64,000 bases of DNA from assembly GCA_949318235.1 (NCBI GenBank), contig OX439133.1:24159741-24223740 (forward strand), written 5' to 3'. The notes under the pieces were generated by a model. That model saw only the letters and a list, made by a program, of their open reading frames with translations, was not told where the DNA came from and did not search any database. The translations under genes were made by a program, and so were the position numbers. This document shows, one piece after another, positions 56,523 to 64,000 of this stretch. The DNA comes from Ecdyonurus torrentis. Taxonomy: Eukaryota; Arthropoda; Insecta; Ephemeroptera; Heptageniidae. Numbering within the stretch: position 1 is the stretch's first letter; each line of letters starts with the position of its first letter.

Positions 56523-56689
56523 AATTATGTTATAGCTCATTTTCAGCACAATTCGTTCAATGCAACATAGTCTATGCTATAATTCAAAATAACGATATTA
56601 CAAAGCATAAATACTTTTTTGTTCTAAATTAGCATAATTTATGCTATAATGACATACATGCAGCATAAATTATGTAATTTATTCTTTCG
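56523..56689 (+). repeat. Family F dispersed repeat, copy 2
   Basis: Same order of blocks as 46643-46831. It abuts the right TTAA of the family C element and runs into TTTCG repeats plus a long T run. Confidence 0.6.
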
Positions 56690-56698
56690 TTTCGTTTC

Positions 56699-56755
<57 letters not shown>
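56684..56755. repeat. (TTTCG)n followed by poly(T), 56 T
   Basis: Three TTTCG-type units lead into an uninterrupted T run at 56700-56755. Confidence 0.93.
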
Positions 56756-56759
<4 letters not shown>

Positions 56760-57159
56760 AATGACATTTTTATTTGTGTTACACATAAATATGAAATATT
56801 CCTAAACTAATGTTTTCTGTTTTGATTCATAAATTTTTCATTAATTTATGATGATTTGAATGGTAATAGAAAAATTTACATGAAGAGAAAAATAAAGTCG
56901 GATTATTTTATACAATAATATTTTAAAATAAAGCTATTCCAACGATGTAAAACTTAAAAGAGGATTACATTTAAGAGGATTACAATGCAAATTTTTTGAA
57001 TTATGAAATGTTTACTTCAACATGGTATTATGTTTTATTCAATTTTTGTGCCTTAATCGTTGGTTACCGGTATTGCAATTTTAATTAGCACTTTTTTTAA
57101 AAGTTTGAACACCCGTTAAAATTGTTCGATTTCATGATCTAGTGGTCCACGCGTCTGAT
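56756..57159. other. AT-rich spacer, nothing recognised
   Basis: A short direct duplication AGAGGATTACA occurs near 56959 and 56973. No gene seen. Confidence 0.45.
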
Positions 57160-57163
57160 TTAA

Positions 57164-57469
57164 AGCCTTTGTCAACTTAATTTTTTATCATTTAGAATAC
57201 TAGATTGATAATTACCATACATTATTATCCATGATTTAGACATCAACACGTTGATTTTGTATTTATTTTCATTCATTTACATTTTGACTGTTATTTCACG
57301 CATCTGACCTCACAATGTACCACTGCCAATCACAGTCACCGCTTTGGTCACGTGATAAATTTAAGCCTCTCGCTCAAGTTCTTTACTCCTATTACAGCCC
57401 CATTGGTACATTGTGACGTCAGATGCGTGAAGTAATCGTTAAAATGAAAATAAATACAAAATCAACGTG
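57164..57469 (+). mobile_element. Family A foldback MITE, copy 2, right end lost
   Basis: TTAA (57160-57163) is followed by AGCCTTTGTCAACTTAA. The left arm and loop are intact, but the left TGACGTCA has mutated to TGACCTCA. The right arm (TGACGTCA at 57414-57421) stops after ATCAACGTG, where copy 3 continues with TTGGTGTC. From 57470 the DNA changes to a GC-richer unrelated segment. The missing ~75 bp of right arm are not found further downstream. Confidence 0.82.
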
Positions 57470-57655
57470 GTTGCGGGTTACATTCCAGCCACCGACTATA
57501 GGCTTTTCCTAAAGCCTAGTGATGTCAGGGAGCTAGCTTGGATATTCGCGAGGAAAAGTCAGCCTTATCAGGCATCCGGTTTCTACGAGTTTCTTAGTCT
57601 GCAAGGGGAAAATGCCACGATGTTTGCTAGGCTGCGGTCGACCCATTTCGGATGA
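57470..57655 (+). pseudogene. Unidentified coding-like fragment fused to the broken MITE
   Basis: This is the only part of the window that looks translated. About 62 sense codons run without a stop to TGA at 57653-57655. Base composition is close to half G+C by eye, against a strongly AT-rich background, and codon use is mixed rather than AT-driven. The inferred peptide includes RELAWIFARKSQPYQASGF and ends ARLRSTHFG. The frame has no start of its own: an in-frame GTG at 57467 belongs to the MITE, and the frame stays open back only to about 57443, after a TAA. It could be the 3' end of a transposon or host gene, or a last exon. I do not recognise the family and cannot give a function. Confidence 0.4.
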
Positions 57656-58356
57656 ATAATTTGGATATCACAAAGTTTCTGAAGATTTGTGGAAATCTAA
57701 GTACCTCAATTAGATTTAGTCAAGTAGGAAAAAAAGAAAGAAAAACAACAACTAAATTTTAATAAATTTTAAAAATATTGAAAGCTATAAATCTTTACTA
57801 TTGAAATTGTGGTTCATAAACTTACATTTGTTAATATTAGAATAGATGCTGTAAAATATTACTTATTGAATAGGATGCAATGTTATAATGATAGTTGTAT
57901 TTTACTTTTTTTTTAAATGATACTGTATACATGTACTATTTTTACTTTTATGCAGTCATGGAGTCGATACCGAAATTTTCGATACCGATACGTAGTATTT
58001 AATAATTTCAGTAGAAACTAGAAAAAATCTCATTTGGTCATTCTATTTCTTGAAAAAGCAAAGTTCATTAGAATTAAAATTATGATACTATCAATTGATA
58101 TGAATATGTTAATAAATTTATCATACTAAAGGATCTACTATATTATATTTTAGCTTTAGTACAAAGTTATAAAATTAACATTGTATTACACGACTATATT
58201 ATTATAATTTCCATTGTTACAAAATATCACGGATTTCTCTTTATATGATAATATTAAATTTATATAACAATGACAAGATAAGTATAAATATTTATTTATG
58301 ATAAATACTTGTTTTTCCATATATTAAAATCTTATAATAAATGTTTGCAATATTGT
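57656..58356. other. AT-rich spacer
   Basis: The first ~60 bp after the stop are less AT-rich and may belong to the coding-like fragment. The palindromic TCGATACCGA / TCGATACCGATACG pair lies near 57963-57992. Nothing else recognised. Confidence 0.45.
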
Positions 58357-58650
58357 ATAGGGTGTATGCGGATGATGTCATATTTATTGCGCTTGGAGGC
58401 CATACTGGAGTAGTACATAACATTGCTCAGCATAGGACAAACTTCATTAAAGCCCATTTTCTTTGGGAAAATGGGTAATTTTGTGATATTTGTTATTTTT
58501 CTCACATACTTGAGATACTAATTCAACATATTTATAGCATCAATGCTATCAAAAATATTGCATAGTGTTTTTAAACTGGCAAAATGATTTTTTTCCTATG
58601 CCACCCATGTTGTTGAGTTATCCAACATGGCGTCGACTTTAACATGAATG
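58357..58650 (+). repeat. Family G dispersed repeat, plus copy
   Basis: Inverted relative to 55141-55446. It lacks a block present in the minus copy and contains a local inverted pair, AGCCCATTTTC / GAAAATGGGT, near 58450-58475. Confidence 0.7.
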
Positions 58651-58764
58651 CATTGACCCTTACGTGAAATAGATAATGAAAGAGATCATGAATTTCGTGC
58701 GTATTTTAGATACTTAATTTATTTCGTACTCTATAAGATCCATATATTATACTTCTAATATTAA

Positions 58765-59093
58765 AGCCATAGACCACACATAAAACCACATGTGCTTTTT
58801 AATGAATATACACGAAATGGGATCTTCAAAACTCATGACAATTTTTACCAGAATGTTAATGTAACCCCACGAGAGAGCGTAAAAATACTGTAAAGTATGC
58901 AATTTAAGTGCTTCATGTTTATGACGTCAGAAACATGCAATAATTAGTATGAAAATGTTGTGCGGGTTGCAAAAATCAAATTTTCTGATCACTGCTACGG
59001 GGCTACTGTTGGATTTTGAGACAAACTAATGTTATTTATGTAAATCCCATCAAGTGTTTTGTGATGTAAATGCTTATGTTTTTCTCTGGTTTA
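58765..59093 (-). mobile_element. Family B TTAA-type element, reverse copy
   Basis: It begins after TTAA (58761-58764) with AGCCATAGACCACA and ends near CTGGTTTATTCTTTT. It contains ATGTTGTGCGGGTTGC, TGATCACTGC and CCCATCAAGTGTTTTG, all reverse complements of copy 1 landmarks, and TGACGTCA at 58922-58929. Confidence 0.78.
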
Positions 59094-59253
59094 TTCTTTT
59101 GATAGAATTAATAATTACACTTAAAAATATTTTTCCTACATTAACAAATTATTTTGCCTATTTTCTACACATTATTTTCAAAAAGAAGAAACCAAATTGC
59201 TTTTTAGATTTTAGATTAAATAGAAAGGAAGTTTGCAACGGCAAATTTAATGT

Positions 59254-59447
59254 TTAAGAGCGCTTATGTTTACTCTAAATACGGAAAAGGAAATGCTGGA
59301 AGAGGAAACCACGTGACGGTAAAAAAGGGAGGTAGCTCAGGCCTAGCTTGCTGCTGGCACCAACTTTTCTCCCACTTTTACTGTCACGTGGTTTCCTTTT
59401 CCGGCACTTCTTTTTCCGTTTGTTCAGAGTAAACATACGCACTCTTT
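59254..59447. mobile_element. Foldback element H (~194 bp)
   Basis: Imperfect inverted arms of about 65-70 bp: GCTTATGTTTACTCTAAATA / GAGTAAACATACGC, and GAGGAAACCACGTGACGGTA / TACTGTCACGTGGTTTCC. The loop, rich in GGCCTAGCTTGCTGCTGG, is GC-richer. A TTAA sits at the left end and TTTA at the right, so a TTAA insertion is possible but not proven. Singleton in this window. Confidence 0.75.
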
Positions 59448-60146
59448 ATTTCATTGTGATTTTAACGCTTTTCACCTCATTTTCTTTATTATTGTAAGAA
59501 AATCCACAATTAGTAACGTAATAGCTGTTAATTATACAGTACTTTAAAAAAAAAATACAAAAAAGAAACAAAAAAATACATGTTTTTTAACTATTATTTT
59601 TTAAACAGATATATATAAGAACCGTCTGTGATTGGTTCAAAACTCTATTATTATTTGTGTGGTTTTATATAAAATTTAATATTTACTATCTCGTCGTTTT
59701 CTCTTTTACGTATATTGTGTCTAATTTTTGTTATTTTATCAAGTTGTGTTATATTTAAATATCACCATTTAATAAACATATGAAAACTTGTACGCAAATA
59801 AGCTTTCATTTTACTGCAAATAATAATAAAGAGAGAAACTACTTTGATCTAAAATGTAAAATTAATTTTACATCATGATATGACTATTATATTAAAAAGC
59901 ACAAACAATATTTTATTCCTTCGTTGAAATAATACCATACGTATTTCTATGAATTAATAACTATATTTAAATATTTTAATTTTATGTTTTATATGTATAT
60001 AGTATACACACAGACACATGCTTATTTTAAATTCCATTTTATATCTTTTATTAATTGAGATAATCAGTGGTAATGAATTGAATCAAAAAGAGAATATTAA
60101 TATTTTATGGAAGTGTGAGTTAGCGTAACGTAAAGAGGTAAAAGTG

Positions 60147-60150
<4 letters not shown>
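59448..60150. other. AT-rich spacer, nothing recognised
   Basis: No gene, element end or tandem repeat supported. Confidence 0.5.

Positions 60151-60225
<75 letters not shown>
60151..60225. repeat. (GA)n microsatellite, ~75 bp
   Basis: Uninterrupted AG run, first of three in a 470-bp cluster. Confidence 0.95.
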
Positions 60226-60227
<2 letters not shown>

Positions 60228-60281
60228 TGAAGGGGGAGAGGGTGTGAGAACACACAAATACATACACACAGGAAAGAAGTA

Positions 60282-60416
<135 letters not shown>

Positions 60417-60481
60417 AACAAGGGTTGGGTTTTGATAAATTAATTCATCTTACAATGTCACATATTGCAAGTAAGTAATAC

Positions 60482-60617
<136 letters not shown>

Positions 60618-60889
60618 AGCAAAGGGGATCAAGGAGCATCAAAAACTTTTAAACTCAATCTCTGACAATGTTTGTTTTAAAGTACAATCTTACTCAGAAT
60701 TAATTTGATGTTTAAAATCAAGTTTATACTGTTAATTACTTAAAAAAAAGAAGTTATTTTATACATGTAACATCAGTTGAATTTAAATGTATTTATAAGT
60801 ATCTTTTAAAACCATTAAGAACAAAATTTCATAATCCTATCAACGCATTATTATTTATTTACATTAAAAATTGTACTTTTATACTTGTC
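60618..60889. other. AT-rich spacer
   Basis: Nothing recognised. Confidence 0.5.
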
Positions 60890-60893
60890 TTAA

Positions 60894-61272
60894 AGCCCTT
60901 GTCAACTTACTTTTTTAACATTTAGAATACTAGATTGACAATTATAATTACCATACCTTATTATCCATGAAGAAGACACCAACACGTTGATTTTGTATTT
61001 ATTTTCTTTTTGACGGTTATTTCACACATCTGACGTCACAATTTACGGCCGCCAATCACAGTCACCACTCTGGTCACGTGATAAATTTAAGTCCCTCCCT
61101 CAAGTTCTTTACCCCTATTACGACCCCATCGATGCATATTGACGTCAGATGCGTGAAATAACCGCTAAAATGAAAATAAATACAAAATCAACGTGTTGGT
61201 GTCTAATTCATGGATAATAACTTAACTATCAATCTAGTATTCTAAATGTTAAAAAAGTAAGTTGACAAGAGT
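60894..61272. mobile_element. Family A foldback MITE, copy 3 (379 bp, TTAA-flanked)
   Basis: The best-preserved copy. TTAA lies at 60890-60893 and 61273-61276, and the ends are AGCCCTTGTCAACTTAC and GTAAGTTGACAAGAGT. The arms pair over about 150 bp, including ACATTTAGAATACTAGATTG / CAATCTAGTATTCTAAATGT and ACACCAACACGTTGATTTTG / CAAAATCAACGTGTTGGTGT. TGACGTCA occurs at 61031-61038 and 61140-61147. No protein is encoded. Confidence 0.9.
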
Positions 61273-61276
61273 TTAA

Positions 61277-61911
61277 TGCCTGTTATAACAATTTAATAAG
61301 TACTACTAAACTTTTAATCGGGACCATATTTTCAACTTTTTTTTATTTTTTTTTTATCGAACTATTAACTACTGCACAGAAGACAGAAATATTTATACTG
61401 ATAAATGCTAGTCGCACTGTACCTTCAAAGTTCAAATCTAAGATATAACACTTTCAACTTTCATATAATAACGATTCCTAGTTGCTGATAAAAAGCATTT
61501 TTTTTATTATCTCATCCACTCATGTGCATCGACAAAACAGTACTGGGGAAAGAAACTGTTTATTTCAGACTTTATTTACAAATGCTTGAATTATATTACA
61601 TTTATATAAAAAATTAGTTTAAAAAATATATTAAAAATAAAATTTATAACATTCTTTTTTAATTATTATAAATTATTATTAAACAAATATATATACAAGT
61701 ATTTTATATATTATAAAAAAAAAAATGTAATTTTTAATAATGTGATATAATGTCACTTTTTTTTTTATTAGAAATTTATAAACATAAAATTAAAGTTTTT
61801 AACTACATTATGAACTCAAATTAAATCATATAGCATATAGCATACTGTATTTAAAATATTTGTTAATGAACAATTATTACAATATTTATCTCTAGCAGTT
61901 TTTTCCTCTCA
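61277..61911. other. AT-rich spacer, nothing recognised
   Basis: Long A/T-only stretches, no gene. Confidence 0.5.
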
Positions 61912-62246
61912 AAAGAATAAACCAGAGAAAAACACATAAGCATTTATGTCACAAAACACTTGTTGGGACTTACATAAATAACTTTAGTTTATCTCTAAAC
62001 CCAACCGTAGCAGTGATCAGAAATTTCAATTTATGCAACCCGCACAACATTTGCATACTAGTTGTTGCATTGCATGTTTCTGACGTCATAAACAGAAATA
62101 TTCACGCAAATTGCATACTTTACAGTTTTTTCACGCTCTCTTGTGCGTCTACATTTTTAGTCTGGTAAAAATCATCATAAGTTTTTTAGATCCCATTTTG
62201 TGTTTATTCATTAAAAAGAACATGTTGTTTTATGTTTTGTATGCCT
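61912..62246 (+). mobile_element. Family B TTAA-type element, copy 2
   Basis: The left end AAAGAATAAACCAGAG follows a decayed TTAA (CTCA). The right end ATGCCT is followed by TTAA (62247-62250). TGACGTCA lies at 62091-62098. The landmarks GCAACCCGCACAACAT and TTCACGCAAATTGCATACTT match the other copies. Confidence 0.75.
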
Positions 62247-62298
62247 TTAAGTTATATACAGACAAATAAAAATATAAAATCTCTAGCTAATGAGAATG

Positions 62299-62324
62299 AA
62301 AAAAAAAAAAAAAAAAAAAAAAAA
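62299..62324. repeat. Poly(A) tract
   Basis: Run of about 26 A. Confidence 0.92.
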
Positions 62325-62820
62325 CTTCAAACGAGAGGACGCGTATTGATTTTGTTTTTGAAATAAATTCAAATATGTACGTACTATTTTCTTCTAATTA
62401 TTAATTTTGTAAGCTTTACATTTGAGAGAAAAACTTTTCACTTTTGATGTTATATATAAATAGATGTCGCGTTCTTTTTCTATTTTTTTATGATGATAAT
62501 TATTGTAATATATTTTTATAAATTTGTACATAGAAACAGTCTCATTCGTTATTTATACATTACAAATTTTATATAAAGAGGATAAAAATACATAGGAAAG
62601 AGATTTAAAACATTTTCGTCGTTATTTTAGTTTTACAGTTTTATTTATACAAAATACGTAGCAAAATAAAAGAGATGGCTTAATATTTTAAAAACTAAAA
62701 TATAGAACATTATAAAAATGAAACACTCCTTACCAGAGTAACTAAACTTTTATATTATTTTTAAGAAATTTTCCTTGAAGCTCATAAAATGAGGTTTTAA
62801 ACTTAAATTTGTAAAAGCAG
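62325..62820. other. AT-rich spacer, nothing recognised
   Basis: No gene or element supported. Confidence 0.5.
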
Positions 62821-62846
62821 TTTTTTTTTTTTTTTTTTTTTTTTTT
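62821..62846. repeat. Poly(T) tract
   Basis: Run of 26 T. Confidence 0.92.
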
Positions 62847-62923
62847 GCACACGTGGAACGTTATAAAAATTCAGTTGTAAACTATCATTTAAATCACTTA
62901 ATTGTCATACAGTTTTACACCGA

Positions 62924-62952
62924 AAGAATAAATTACGTAATTTGTGCTGCAT
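62924..62952 (-). repeat. Family F end fragment
   Basis: AGAATAAATTACGTAATTTG and TGCTGCAT are the reverse complement of the family F right end. It directly abuts the TTAA of the family B element. Confidence 0.5.
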
Positions 62953-62956
62953 TTAA

Positions 62957-63275
62957 AGGCATAGACAACATGAAAACATAAGCCTTTACATCACAAAACA
63001 CTTGATGAGACTTACATAAATAATATTAATTGGTCTCAAAATCCAACTGTAGCCCCGTAGCAGTGATCAGAAAATTTGATTTGTGCAACCCGCACAACAT
63101 ATTATTACTAGTTTTTGCCGTCAGAAAAAGTAATAGTCACGCAAATAACATACTTTACAGTATTATCACGCTCTCTTGTAAGGTCACATTTACATTCTCG
63201 TAAAAATTGTCATCAGTTTTAGAAATCCCATTTTATGTTTAATCATTAAAAATAACAATGATATGGTCTATGGCT
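62957..63275 (+). mobile_element. Family B TTAA-type element, copy 3 (319 bp)
   Basis: TTAA at both ends (62953-62956 and 63276-63279), with inverted ends AGGCATAGACAACATG and GATATGGTCTATGGCT. It is the only copy with both TTAA sites intact. It has lost part of the internal TTTCTGACGTCATAAAC block seen in copy 2. Confidence 0.82.
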
Positions 63276-63279
63276 TTAA

Positions 63280-64000
63280 GCAAAATTGATGTCTTTTAAA
63301 CAATATCTCATCACAGATTTTTTTTCTCTCTCACAGTGTATGTATGTACTTTATGGTAATATCTCAAAATATTTCCTCTAAAACAATGAATTAGATTAGA
63401 CATGCTTTGATTAATGAGCAAGAATGTTGGTGATGACGTCACGTCAAAATTATACCATCTTGTCTCGGGGCATTTTAATTGACAGCCAATGTATTAATTA
63501 AAATATGCTGTCTTATCATATAATAAAGGAATTTTAATAATAAAATTTAATCCTTTAAATATAATATAAAACTAAAATATTTTATTAACGTTAAATCATA
63601 AAATGAAATATTTAAGCTAAGCCATTTTAAGATTCTATGGTTCTTATTATATAATTTATGTTATTATAATATATAATTTTATAATGAATAAGTGAGGTTT
63701 ATTCCATGGCAATGGAACTTAGTGGTTGAGTGTTGTATCCAATCACAACTTTTTCCCAAATTTTGACAAAGTTATTATGACTTCTTATTACATGTTTTAT
63801 CACTTTTTTTAACACATTTTTTTATTTATTATTTATTTATTTTTCAATTTTAAAAAACTATAAAATGTTAAAAAAATATATTAAAAAAAAATTTTTCTTT
63901 TAATTTTGGCAAAATTAAAAAATATGGGTTGCAAGAAAAATGAAAATTATTATCATTATTATTATTTTTTTTAAGTAACAAATTTTAAACCCACACATCA
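63280..64000. other. AT-rich spacer to the window end
   Basis: Contains an isolated TGACGTCA (63434-63441) beside ACGTCA and TATTTATTTATT-type runs near 63822. No gene. Confidence 0.5.

Noticed and set aside
56296..56524. Overlapping frames on both strands with similar peptides
   Set aside because: They mirror each other because the region is the family C palindrome.
59054..59432. Two plus-strand frames with methionine starts
   Set aside because: One crosses the end of a family B copy into spacer and the other sits in foldback H; neither looks like a real gene.

Overview
The window is AT-rich animal-type (metazoan) DNA with no convincing protein-coding gene. Long pure dinucleotide and tetranucleotide runs, many short foldback elements and a large satellite array indicate a eukaryotic nuclear genome. 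An aquatic invertebrate such as a mollusc is my guess from the general look of the repeats; no sequence in the window proves it.

Bases 1 to about 41995 are one head-to-tail satellite array with a monomer of about 350 bp (spacings I measured run 347-354 bp), roughly 120 monomers. It continues off the left edge of the window and stops abruptly inside a monomer at about 41995. The array is layered. A 9-monomer unit (3150 bp) repeats at 2.7-7.9 kb. A left block recurs 26-27 monomers downstream. Diverged marker monomers recur in a 6-6-4 pattern, giving a 16-monomer (5.6 kb) unit. A 36-monomer block (12597 bp) is duplicated in tandem almost without change (16264-28860 and 28861-41469); I noticed only one base substitution and one 12-bp micro-duplication between the copies. 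Each monomer carries a conserved core of about 71 bp with three consecutive dyad symmetries. The DNA just upstream of the core comes in at least three alternative versions. This would fit centromeric or pericentromeric heterochromatin with active unequal exchange, but function is inference.

From about 42.0 to 64.0 kb the window is gene-poor, AT-rich spacer. It is packed with small non-autonomous elements, named A to H here. Families A, B, C and E are bounded by TTAA with short terminal inverted repeats, as expected for piggyBac-type target sites. Families A and C and the singleton H are long foldbacks. D is a diverged tandem pair next to the satellite edge, and F and G are dispersed repeats. 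Between them lie (TGAA)n arrays of about 347 and 439 bp, several (GA)n tracts, an (AT)n tract of 110 bp, a 3-copy minisatellite, a large palindrome and homopolymer runs.

The only coding-like sequence is a short, GC-richer open fragment (57470-57655) fused to a broken family A element; I cannot identify it. No tRNA, rRNA, CRISPR, bacterial promoter or terminator was seen.
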